Origin: a virus
Direction: 5' to 3' (one strand)
Virus record (IMG/VR): IMGVR_UViG_3300025872_004375
Coordinates: 17,485-81,484 of that record
DNA: 64,000 nucleotides
The notes below the pieces were generated by a model. The model ran no database searches and had not been told where the DNA came from. It was given only the letters and a program-made list of their open reading frames with translations. Shown here piece by piece: positions 49,804-57,397 of the stretch; the stretch's first letter is position 1; the number at the start of each line of letters is the position of its first letter. A program made the position numbers and the translations under genes.

Positions 49804-50259
49804 TTACCTTGCACTCTTATCAGCCAGTGTTGAAGATACCCAAGAGTTAGGCTTCACCTGGCACTTGAAGCCGTAGGCTCCCACCATTGCAGTGAGCTCT
49901 TTTACGTACTTCGAAGACTTGTGGACGGCAGTGTTGAGATCGAGGTGAACCTCTGGGTCCCTTCCAAACTCATCTCGAATTTCGCTTGCAACTGTGAGAG
50001 ATCTAACAGCCTCCTCAGTAAGCCGCTGGTGTAGGTGGCGAAAATCAGACTTTTGCGCCTGGTCCCTGACGTAGAAGAACCTGCCTCCCTTGCCCGGGTA
50101 GTACACTGCAATCACTGTCGCAAACACCCACTGTCCACCGAGCATGTGTGAGTCTGATCCAACGAAGATCTGGACTTCCTTGTCACGAATGAGAGACTCG
50201 AGCTCTTCTGTTTTTGCCGTCTCTCCGCTTGGCCACTTCCACTTTCTTGTCGATAACAA
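49804..50259 (-). CDS. DUF458 RNase H-like protein
   Basis: This is a 151-residue protein. The pattern …IFVGSDSHMLGGQWVFATVIAVYYPGKGGRFFYVRD… and the later VHLDLNTAVHKSSKYVKELTAMVGAYGF match the DUF458 (RNase H-like) family, with the expected Asp residues. The start is a TTG at 50259 with GGGAGG 5 nt before it, inside the last 77 nt of the chaperonin-like gene. A nuclease fold is expected; the substrate is unknown. DUF458 genes lie near sporulation/stress genes in some bacteria, which is interesting given the PrkA-SpoVR neighbours. Confidence 0.78.
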   Translation of the reverse strand: MLSTRKWKWPSGETAKTEELESLIRDKEVQIFVGSDSHMLGGQWVFATVIAVYYPGKGGRFFYVRDQAQKSDFRHLHQRLTEEAVRSLTVASEIRDEFGRDPEVHLDLNTAVHKSSKYVKELTAMVGAYGFKCQVKPNSWVSSTLADKSAR

Positions 50260-51445
50260 GGGCGCCTCCCGTATTTCTAACTAGCTGTCTGAACGCTTCA
50301 TACGTTGAGAGGGCAATTTTGTAAGAGTCACCTGGGTACGCCCTACACCCAATCATCGTGATTCCCTTTCTCCTTGACACGAGGAAGCATCTCATGCCAT
50401 GGTCAAATCTTTCTTTCACTATCTCTCTTGTATCGCCGAACTCTTCACCGATGCAGACAGAAACTCTCCTCGAAGAGATTCTCGAGATGCGATTCTGCAA
50501 CATTCGCAAGATATCAGGATCGCTGAACTGTGAGATCTCACCCCGCAGCTTTCTCAATAACTCATCTCGCCCAGCAGTATCTCTCAAGTGAACCTTGAGC
50601 TTACCGTTCTCTACGACAACATCGTGACAGTTAGAGTCGTCCTCGTGGGAGATGAGGTTGACAGTCTCCTGCCCAATGACCGTGCTCAAGTCTGAGATCG
50701 TAAATTCGTCCTCGACCGAGGTTCCGGGAGTGAGGGGCACGATGTCAAAAACTCCCCTCTGGTTGTTGGCGAAGATCGTGCTGGCCACCTCTGAAGAGAA
50801 CGCTCTCGCAACGAGCAGGACTCGAGAATTGTCAAGTGAACACTTCTCGAGGAATGTGTTCACTTGACCGACGCTCTCGATGACCCCGTCAAAAACGACT
50901 ATTTGTCTGGAAGTTAGGGATCGAGAGGTGTGAAAGCTCGGAGAGACTATCACTGGATAGGACGATGACTCGTCAACAGAGATGTGTGTAATGCCTCCGA
51001 CTGAGACTGAGACATTCCCTGTGGCTCCCGCCTGCCCGATGCTGTCGAGTAACAGGCTTCTCACCGTCTCGTCTTGGACATCGTCGATGAGAGCCGGGAG
51101 GTCGCTCTCCAACATCGTCCTTGTACCCGATGCCACCAGTTTTTCGCCTGATAGAAGACGCAAGAAGAGGTATGAAGAGGCGGGTGAAGCCTGCTCAGCC
51201 CTGTACGCCGACAACAGGACCAATGAGCGAGCGATTCTTTCAATGTCACTCTTGGACTTCCAAGACGACAGGACCCTGAGAGAGTCTGCGGGTGACCCTC
51301 CCAGTGCCCTGTCCTTGAAGACCTCGACTATCGAAGAACCGATAGTCTCGATAGTCCCTTGAGCTATCTTCCTCGCCGCGGCAAGGACAGACTCACCGTC
51401 ACCAGTGAGTCGTCTAGCTGTCTCTCCAGAGGTTGTTGGCGGCAA
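50183..51445 (-). CDS. Divergent GroEL/Cpn60-like chaperonin, reduced
   Basis: This is a 420-residue protein from a TTG at 51445, which has GAGGAGA 8-9 nt before it and overlaps the PrkA end by 32 nt. GDGES near residue 15 corresponds to the ATP-site GDGTT of GroEL, followed by the VLAAARKIAQGTIE helix. The middle segment (…LLLDSIGQAGATGNVSVSVGG…VIVSPSFHTSRSL…IVVFDGVIESVGQVN…) tracks the GroEL apical domain, and LRKLRGEISQFSD…RISRISSRRVSVCIGE matches GroEL …IRQQIEEATSDYD…RVAKLAGGVAVIKVGAATE. An Asp near residue 348 may equal D398. Missing are the first about 80 residues and the C-terminal equatorial part, so oligomer form and ATPase are uncertain. Confidence 0.7.
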   Translation of the reverse strand: MPPTTSGETARRLTGDGESVLAAARKIAQGTIETIGSSIVEVFKDRALGGSPADSLRVLSSWKSKSDIERIARSLVLLSAYRAEQASPASSYLFLRLLSGEKLVASGTRTMLESDLPALIDDVQDETVRSLLLDSIGQAGATGNVSVSVGGITHISVDESSSYPVIVSPSFHTSRSLTSRQIVVFDGVIESVGQVNTFLEKCSLDNSRVLLVARAFSSEVASTIFANNQRGVFDIVPLTPGTSVEDEFTISDLSTVIGQETVNLISHEDDSNCHDVVVENGKLKVHLRDTAGRDELLRKLRGEISQFSDPDILRMLQNRISRISSRRVSVCIGEEFGDTREIVKERFDHGMRCFLVSRRKGITMIGCRAYPGDSYKIALSTYEAFRQLVRNTGGALVIDKKVEVAKRRDGKNRRARVSHS

Positions 51446-53339
51446 AGGTGATAATCTCCTCAGCAGATTCTGGTGTGTAGCCGTAGTCTTGTACAAGCGC
51501 ATTGACCATTTCTGAGTACTTCTTCTGCTGCTCGTTGTCTCTGCTCTTTGACTTCGTGACAATTCGCGCCATGTCCTTCACTGAGGAGATGAGGTAGCCC
51601 TCGATCGCCTCACGGAGGGGCTCGTAGGAGCGGTAGTCGACCTTCGTTCCGCGCCGAATCTTCGCGAACATGTAGGCCGTCACGTCAGCTCGGAACCCGT
51701 CCTTCATCGAGCCCGTGATCCCGATCTGCTCCTCGAGAGCCTTCATGAACTTCTCGTCAGGCTCTCTCTCCTCGGAGGTGACCCTGTCCTTCATCTTCTG
51801 TCGAGTCGTGAAGGCCTCTGCGTTGTCGAGGTAGTTGTCGAAGAGAGACTGGGCCTGCTCCTCGTAGGCGGTGACGAACGCCTTTGCGATCTCTCCCTCG
51901 AGGATCTTCAGGTACTCCTCACGGATGACCTTCTGGAGGATCTCGAGATAGTTCTTCTTCTTCTCCTCGTCGACAACCTGCTCCTTCACCTGCTTGATGA
52001 GAGCTTCGACGACTCTCATCGGAGTGATGAAACCCTTGTCAGAGTCGGTGAGTGCAGAGTCAATTGCCTTCGTGATGAATCGGGTAGAGATTCCCTCCAT
52101 ACCCTCGTGCTTTGCCTCATCACGGAGGTCAGTGATGTCGACCTTGCGCGTCCTGCCCTTCTCGACAATCTCCTGGCCGTCGTAGATCTTCATCTTGGTG
52201 AGGAGGTCACACTTCTGGGAAGGCTTGAGGCGGCTCATCACCGAGAACATTGCCGCGACCTTGATCGTATGGGGAGCGAGGTGATACTTGAAGTCGGACT
52301 TGCGAAGCATCTTCTCGTAGATCTTCATCTCCTGCGTGAGCTCCAGGACGTATGGAACCTCGATCTTCACGACGCGATCGAGGATGGCCTCGTTCGTGTG
52401 CTCAGACTTGAAGCGATTCCACTCTGCCTCGTTGCAGTGTGAGAGGATGACACCGTCGAAGTAGAGCATCGAGTTCTTGCCCGGTGTCGGAACATTCTTC
52501 TCCTGGGTCGCAGTGAGGATCGTGTGGAGGAACTCGATCTCGTTCTTGAAGATCTCGACAAATTCCACCACACCGCGGTTACCGACGTTGAATGCACCGT
52601 TGAGGTTCAGGACTCGGGGATCGTCCTCGGAGAACTTGTCCAGCTTTGAGATGTCCTCTGAGCCGATGAGGGCCGAAACGTCCTGAGAGTTGGCATCCAT
52701 GGGAGGGACGACCGCGATACCCCTGCGCGCTCTCTGCGAGAAGGATGAGCGGACCACAGGGAACTTCTCGTACTCGCCCTTGAACTCTTCCATGAGCCTG
52801 TATCGACAGACCGGACAGAGGTCTCCCTCGATGTGGACACCGAGGATCTTCTCGAACTCCTCCCTCAATGACCTCGGAAGGAGGTGAAGCGGCTCCTCGC
52901 GAACTGGGCAGCCATCGAGATGGTAGACGGGCTCTGCAGCCTTCTCAAGAGCCTTCTTCACCGCGTCGGCAAGTGCGCTCTTTCCTGATCCGACAGGTCC
53001 CATGAGAAGCAGGACCTGCCTGCTTTCCTCACCCTTCAGGGCAGCGGACTTCAGGAATCGCATGAGCTTTGCAATGACGCGCTCATGGCCGTAGAATTCG
53101 TCCCTGAAGTAGCTGTAGGTCTTTAGCTTGTCGCTGCCGAACAGCTTTCGGCAGCGAGGATCAGTCTCATCCATTGTGCTCACACCGTATGACTCTACGG
53201 CGTCAACGAGTCTCCTCGCGGCGAGCTTTGTCACGTCAGGATCTTCCTTGACGAGCTTCAGGTAGTCGATGAAACTACCCTTCCAAGAGTCCTTCTGCGA
53301 CTCAACCCTTTGCTTCTTAATGATGTCGAGAAAATCCAC
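51414..53339 (-). CDS. PrkA/YeaG-type serine protein kinase
   Basis: This is a 641-residue protein, the full length of bacterial PrkA and YeaG (about 630-645). The AAA domain has Walker A LLMGPVGSGKSAL near residue 110, CPVC and PPMDANSQDVSALIGSED, the FVEIFKNEIEFLHTILTATQE block, SHCNEAEW and the arginine finger EAILDRVV. The PrkA C-terminal kinase domain follows (about 430-641). The start is GTG behind AGGAGGGAAC. PrkA proteins are Hanks-unrelated kinases linked to starvation, stress and sporulation. Two usual partners follow the conserved order upstream (SpoVR, YeaH), so this looks like a complete bacterial operon in a phage. Confidence 0.93.
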   Translation of the reverse strand: MDFLDIIKKQRVESQKDSWKGSFIDYLKLVKEDPDVTKLAARRLVDAVESYGVSTMDETDPRCRKLFGSDKLKTYSYFRDEFYGHERVIAKLMRFLKSAALKGEESRQVLLLMGPVGSGKSALADAVKKALEKAAEPVYHLDGCPVREEPLHLLPRSLREEFEKILGVHIEGDLCPVCRYRLMEEFKGEYEKFPVVRSSFSQRARRGIAVVPPMDANSQDVSALIGSEDISKLDKFSEDDPRVLNLNGAFNVGNRGVVEFVEIFKNEIEFLHTILTATQEKNVPTPGKNSMLYFDGVILSHCNEAEWNRFKSEHTNEAILDRVVKIEVPYVLELTQEMKIYEKMLRKSDFKYHLAPHTIKVAAMFSVMSRLKPSQKCDLLTKMKIYDGQEIVEKGRTRKVDITDLRDEAKHEGMEGISTRFITKAIDSALTDSDKGFITPMRVVEALIKQVKEQVVDEEKKKNYLEILQKVIREEYLKILEGEIAKAFVTAYEEQAQSLFDNYLDNAEAFTTRQKMKDRVTSEEREPDEKFMKALEEQIGITGSMKDGFRADVTAYMFAKIRRGTKVDYRSYEPLREAIEGYLISSVKDMARIVTKSKSRDNEQQKKYSEMVNALVQDYGYTPESAEEIITFAANNLWRDS

Positions 53340-53347
53340 GTTCCCTC

Positions 53348-54670
53348 CTACGAGATCTCAAATTCTTCATTTTCTACGTCAGTGAACAGCTTGACGGGAC
53401 CGTGCCAGATGTTCCTGATGAGCTTGACGCAGTTGTCTGCGTAATCGAGCTCGAGGTCCCTTCCGTCATGTTCATGCCGCAGTTCTAATGTATTGTCCTT
53501 TGCCACGTGATCGACGTATATCGTCGGAATCATATTGCCGGCAATGCTCTGCAGGAGGGCGGCCCTCACCTCCTGCCAGCTTTCGTCGTCTTCGACAATG
53601 TCGTCAACTGTCCAATCAGGGTTCTTCTTGCCCTTCGGACTGAAGGTGAAGAGGTTGAGCTCTCTCGCCTTCTCCTCGGTGAGGTACTGCATGATGAAGT
53701 TCTCGTCGTTGCAGACCTCTCTCGCAAGGAAGCACTCCTCTATGCCGAATCTCTTCTCGATGTCCTTGAAGATTTCAAAACCGAGGTGGTATGGGTTGAT
53801 CTTGAGACCCCACGGTCGAAGGACAGCGTTGTGAGTCTTGAGGAAAGGGAGGTGATGCTCATCAGCGAGCTCAAGGTCATGGAGAATTCTGTAGTGCCAG
53901 AAGCTCGCCCACCCCTCATTCATAACCTTTGTCCTGATCTGCGGCCAGAAGTAGAGAGACTCGTCATGGACTATCGAGATGATGTCCCGCTGCCAATCTG
54001 TGAGCTTGTGATTGTTGTCAAGGACAAACTGGAGGATGTCATACTCAGGCTCAAGCGGGAGGTCATCGATATTGAAGTCCTTCCACTCTCCCTTCTCGTC
54101 GTTCTTGATGAGGTCGATGTACTTCTTACGAAGCTCTCTCTCGGACGGTCTCGTCCTGCCGCGACGATCGGTCTGGTAAGTGAATGCGTGGCAGGCATCG
54201 ATGATCTTCTCCACGGCCTCAATCCCTATCGTCGGGTCCTCGATGTAGGCCTTAATCCGCTTTCCGGCATTCCTGAACCTCATCGTGACGGTCGCGGCGT
54301 CAGTGTCCTTGAACGTCCGATTGTTCTTGAAGAAGTCCGAGTGGCCGACGCAGTGCGCCATGATGAGAATCTGGAGGTACAGCGGGTTCTCCAGCATCAG
54401 GTATGCGATTGACGGATCAGAGTTGATGATGAGCTCATACGGAAGGCCCTCAGCGCCCGCGTTGTACATGAAGTGCGTCCTCTCGAACGTCTTTCCGTAC
54501 GACCAGTGTGCATAGTGAGAGGGCATCCCGTGGTAAGCCATGTGACCGATCATCTCACGGTAGTCACAGGTCTCATAGGCTATCGGGTACCAGTCGAGGC
54601 CGTGCTTTCTCGCGATCTCGCAGATCTTCTCGTCCCATTCCTCGAGATCACTCAAGTTGTAGTCACCCAT
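53348..54670 (-). CDS. SpoVR family protein
   Basis: This is a 440-residue SpoVR-like protein from the ATG at 54670 (GGGAG 6 nt upstream; a GTG one codon before is also possible). It contains the family's WDEKICEIARKHGLDWYPIAYE, MIGHMAYHGMPSHYAHWSYGK, INSDPSIAYLMLENPLYLQI and EGWASFWHYRI blocks, plus a His-rich MAHCVGHSDFF stretch. Bacterial SpoVR/YcgB proteins are about 500 aa and act in spore cortex formation or stress. Their biochemical role is not settled. The gene overlaps the upstream YeaH gene by a base and precedes PrkA by 8 nt. Confidence 0.93.
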   Translation of the reverse strand: MGDYNLSDLEEWDEKICEIARKHGLDWYPIAYETCDYREMIGHMAYHGMPSHYAHWSYGKTFERTHFMYNAGAEGLPYELIINSDPSIAYLMLENPLYLQILIMAHCVGHSDFFKNNRTFKDTDAATVTMRFRNAGKRIKAYIEDPTIGIEAVEKIIDACHAFTYQTDRRGRTRPSERELRKKYIDLIKNDEKGEWKDFNIDDLPLEPEYDILQFVLDNNHKLTDWQRDIISIVHDESLYFWPQIRTKVMNEGWASFWHYRILHDLELADEHHLPFLKTHNAVLRPWGLKINPYHLGFEIFKDIEKRFGIEECFLAREVCNDENFIMQYLTEEKARELNLFTFSPKGKKNPDWTVDDIVEDDESWQEVRAALLQSIAGNMIPTIYVDHVAKDNTLELRHEHDGRDLELDYADNCVKLIRNIWHGPVKLFTDVENEEFEIS

Positions 54671-55845
54671 CACTCACTCCCAAAGAACTTGCTAAAGACA
54701 GGCCAAACGTCATCCTTACTCACCAGCGTGGCAGTGCGAAGAACTGGCGAGAGAGCCTTGAGATTGTTCATGAGCTTCGAGGCAGAGTCACTCTGCCAAG
54801 CGGGAGTCGAGCCCTTCGGCTTGATCTCACAGTAGCCGACCATCTGGCTGATGTCACAGAGATCCCTGTACATGTCGAAGGCCTTCGCGTTGTCTTCTTC
54901 GAAGTTGTCGCCGTCCGTGCAGTGGAACACATAGACGTTCCAAGCCGAAGGATGGTACCGCTCGTTCGCAATCTCAATCGCGAGCTCAGGAGCCGAGGAG
55001 ACGTGCGTGCCACCGGATGATCCCCTCTTGAAGAAGGAGTCCTCATCAGTCTCGAAAGCCTCAGTCGTGTGACCGATGAAGACAATCTCGACCTTCTCGT
55101 ACTTGTGGCGGATGAACTGGTAGAGGAGGAAGTAGAAGGACCTTGCGATGAACTTGATGTCCTGGGTCATCGAGCCGGAGACGTCCATCATGAAGAAGAT
55201 GACGGCGTTTGTCGCCTCCTTCGGTTTCGCCTTGATGTGGTGGTACCGGAGGTCGTTGTCGTGGAATGGGAAGACCTCATTGCCGTCCTCATCCACCTCC
55301 ACCTCTCCGGCCCTTCGTGCTGCCGCGAGGCGCTTTATCCGCTGGATGGCAGACTCTCTCTTGTCGAGCCGCGGTGGAATGCCCTGGGGGCGTGTGCCAT
55401 GTCGCTTTGGCCTCTCCTCGAGAACTGTTCGCAGCTTCTTCCTCTCTAGCTCTGGGAGATTCAACGAGGAGAAGAGGTACTCTGCGAGCTCTTCGAGGGT
55501 AATCTCGACCTCGTAGAACTCCTCTCCCTTGTCCTTACCAGCCTTGCTGCCGGAGCCCTGCCCCTGCTGTTGACCCTTCCTTACGACCTGCCCCTTTTGG
55601 ATGTCGGCGTTAGGAGCAGAGCCCACCTGCTTCTGACCCTCGTTGTCGCCATAGACGAACTGCCACTCCTTGATGCCACGAACAGGAATGCGGATCTTCT
55701 TCTTCCCATCCTGCCCAATGATCGACTCTTCAGAGACGATATCTGTGATGCCGTCTTTGATCGCTTTCTCAATCTTTTGCTTGTGACGAGAACGGTCCGC
55801 TGCGGAGCGGTCTGCTGAAGTCTTGTGTTCACGGAAGATAGACAT
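54670..55845 (-). CDS. YeaH/DUF444 family protein (VWA-like)
   Basis: This is a 391-residue protein of the YeaH (DUF444) family. The basic N-terminus (AADRSRHKQKIEKAIKDGI) is followed by the EEFYEVEITLEELAEYLF region and then, near residues 220-230, FFMMDVSGSMTQDIK, the D-x-S-x-S metal site of a von Willebrand A domain. GGTHVSSAPELAIEIANERY and FHCTDGDNF complete it. Bacterial YeaH is about 425 aa, so this version is slightly short. It is the promoter-proximal gene of the YeaH-SpoVR-PrkA unit; no clear ribosome site precedes its ATG. Confidence 0.93.
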   Translation of the reverse strand: MSIFREHKTSADRSAADRSRHKQKIEKAIKDGITDIVSEESIIGQDGKKKIRIPVRGIKEWQFVYGDNEGQKQVGSAPNADIQKGQVVRKGQQQGQGSGSKAGKDKGEEFYEVEITLEELAEYLFSSLNLPELERKKLRTVLEERPKRHGTRPQGIPPRLDKRESAIQRIKRLAAARRAGEVEVDEDGNEVFPFHDNDLRYHHIKAKPKEATNAVIFFMMDVSGSMTQDIKFIARSFYFLLYQFIRHKYEKVEIVFIGHTTEAFETDEDSFFKRGSSGGTHVSSAPELAIEIANERYHPSAWNVYVFHCTDGDNFEEDNAKAFDMYRDLCDISQMVGYCEIKPKGSTPAWQSDSASKLMNNLKALSPVLRTATLVSKDDVWPVFSKFFGSE

Positions 55846-55885
55846 CTAGTAATAGATATCCATCCCGTGCCACTAGTAACCAGTG

Positions 55886-56254
55886 TCAGCCGTAAGACTT
55901 CTCTTTTGCCCACTGCACTGCTGGATACAGGAAGTCTGGGCAATTCTCTTCAAGAGTTCGCCACGGCACGTACATCATGCCCTTCCTTGAGTTCGGCTTT
56001 TTGCCGCTCATCACGACGAAGGTGACAAGGTCGCCGACTTTGTAAGAGTCTTCGGTGAGGAAATCACTCTCACTCACCCGAATGCCGCAGTCGCGCCAGG
56101 CTTCTCGCAGTGCAGTTCTCATGAGGGGTTCGTTGTGTTCTCTGCTGCCCCGTGGAATGTTGAGATAATCTCCGTCCTCAAAGACCAGGACTTTGTCGAG
56201 TGTGGGGCTAACAATGAAGAGGCCAGCGCCCTCTTGGCGCCTGTAAGTTGTCAT
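55886..56254 (-). CDS. Nudix hydrolase-like protein
   Basis: This is a 122-residue Nudix-fold protein. The Nudix box spans about residues 35-60 (GSREHNEPLMRTALREAWRDCGIRV), where the consensus G-x5-E-x7-REUxEExGU is recognisable, but the EE pair is Arg-Asp. One metal-binding Glu is therefore altered and catalysis may be weakened. The protein has the EGAGLFIVSP first strand and a VLVFEDGDY strand. It follows the Zn-binding gene with a one-base gap, and no ribosome site is clear. It may clean up damaged or capped nucleotides. Confidence 0.78.
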   Translation of the reverse strand: MTTYRRQEGAGLFIVSPTLDKVLVFEDGDYLNIPRGSREHNEPLMRTALREAWRDCGIRVSESDFLTEDSYKVGDLVTFVVMSGKKPNSRKGMMYVPWRTLEENCPDFLYPAVQWAKEKSYG

Positions 56255-56255
56255 T

Positions 56256-56636
56256 TTATACTACGTGAAATACCATCGGCATTAGTTTCTTTCGAATTGT
56301 TCGGCAACGAGACGCCGCTTCCCTGTGCCGGTGTTCTCTCATGACCATCATGAGAAGCTTTCTAAAAATCATCGCGAGGCTCTCGCATATGTGAGAGATT
56401 TTATCATCGCCGTCGCACAATGATAGGCCTTCTTCTGCAAGAGCCTCGAGCTTGAGAAAATGTTTTGTGATGCAATCAGGACACTGCTTCGACTGGTGAT
56501 TGAGGTGGTCTTCCAGCAGCGTCAGCTCCTTGCAGATCTCGCGAAGATTGTGCTCCGGCTTCATGATGGGGAGCATTGACTCTGAGAGTTTCATTCTCAG
56601 CGTGAGTGACTTAGATCCGCAAGACTTGCAATGCAT
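56256..56636 (-). CDS. Small Cys-rich zinc-binding-like protein
   Basis: This is a roughly 126-residue protein from an ATG at 56636, where the Cys-rich sequence begins (MHCKSCGSKSL). A longer reading from 56807 overlaps the cupin gene with unlikely composition, so I reject that part. It has CKSC near the N-terminus and CPDC near residue 52, spaced like a four-Cys zinc site. The segment CPDCITKHFLKLEALAEE recalls small helical proteins seen in other phages. No enzymatic motif is visible. The role is unknown. Confidence 0.7.
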   Translation of the reverse strand: MHCKSCGSKSLTLRMKLSESMLPIMKPEHNLREICKELTLLEDHLNHQSKQCPDCITKHFLKLEALAEEGLSLCDGDDKISHICESLAMIFRKLLMMVMREHRHREAASRCRTIRKKLMPMVFHVV

Positions 56637-56640
56637 GCAA

Positions 56641-56982
56641 CTATGTATCTCTTGCGTAGTCATCCTCAAGGCGAACGACGTCATCGAGCTCAGGAGTTGA
56701 GACCTCAACAATGTCAACGTCTCCCTTGTAAGCGCAGAAACGGTGGACAGTGCCGGGAGTGACGTGGAATGTGCTTCCTTCGCAGTAGTCGAACCGGTGC
56801 TCGACATTTGGACCAGTCTCGATGGTCAAAAGACCGCTAAGAACCCTGATCGTCTCTTCTTTCTTGAGATGGTACTGCCTGCTCAGACGATGACCATTGT
56901 TGATGTGAAGAATCTTACCAACGTACTTTGGCGTCTCAGCCCAAATCTCTTCGTGGCCCCAGGGCTTTTTTACTATTCTCAC
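56641..56982 (-). CDS. Mannose-6-phosphate isomerase type II-like cupin
   Basis: This is a 113-residue cupin from a GTG at 56982, with GAGGG about 5 nt upstream; an ATG at 56994 lies within that site. It carries the ManC/AlgA C-terminal domain pattern: KKPWGHEEIWAET, LHINNGHRLSRQYHLKKEETIRVLSG and STFHVTPGTVHRFCAYKGDVDIVEVSTPELDDVVRLEDDYAR. This corresponds to phosphomannose isomerase activity, fructose-6-P to mannose-6-P, the entry to GDP-mannose. Distantly linked to the GMD/FCL genes, it would feed GDP-fucose synthesis, but the other steps are missing here. Confidence 0.85.
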   Translation of the reverse strand: MRIVKKPWGHEEIWAETPKYVGKILHINNGHRLSRQYHLKKEETIRVLSGLLTIETGPNVEHRFDYCEGSTFHVTPGTVHRFCAYKGDVDIVEVSTPELDDVVRLEDDYARDT

Positions 56983-57397
56983 GCTTTCCCTCATAAACCA
57001 GATCATATCCTACAACAGCAGAGAAAGCGTTTACAAGCTCACCGGCAACTTTGTTGGCTTCGTCTTCTAAATCAGAAGAGAAGTGAAGCTCGTCATATTC
57101 GATTCCGCCATTTTCATGTTGAGCCAAGTGAGATAGTTCGTGAGCCATCGATCTTAGAACATCTACGAACGCTCTTCCCTTTCCGTAGATGCGAACACTT
57201 CCCTCCTCAGGGAAGCAAATTGCAGTCGTTTCTATTGAGTAACGCTTTCGGTCGTCAACGATGTAGATCGAGTAGTCACTCTCCAGCTTCATAGCTCTCA
57301 CACAGAAATCTACAAAATTTCGCATCAGCTTCTTTTTCTCGCCCCCAGGAACGAGATCAAGGGAAGTGAAGAATACTCTGACGTTACCTCTTTTCAT
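56936..57397 (-). CDS. Zinc metallopeptidase-like protein (HExxH)
   Basis: This is a roughly 153-residue protein with MAHELSHLAQHENG near residue 85-98, an HExxH zinc motif, and a later acidic helix (LEDEANKVAGELVNAF) that could give the third ligand Glu. The design resembles small gluzincin-type peptidases and IrrE/M48-like domains. I prefer the ATG at 57397; a TTG at 57412 would add 5 residues. Ribosome sites are weak. It overlaps the cupin gene and the nucleotidyltransferase gene. Confidence 0.72.
   Translation of the reverse strand: MKRGNVRVFFTSLDLVPGGEKKKLMRNFVDFCVRAMKLESDYSIYIVDDRKRYSIETTAICFPEEGSVRIYGKGRAFVDVLRSMAHELSHLAQHENGGIEYDELHFSSDLEDEANKVAGELVNAFSAVVGYDLVYEGKRENSKKALGPRRDLG

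Noticed and set aside
53507-54412. A 301-codon open frame on the plus strand opposite SpoVR
   Set aside because: It is fully antisense to a well-supported SpoVR gene, has no ribosome site and shows a composition expected from the reverse of a coding strand.
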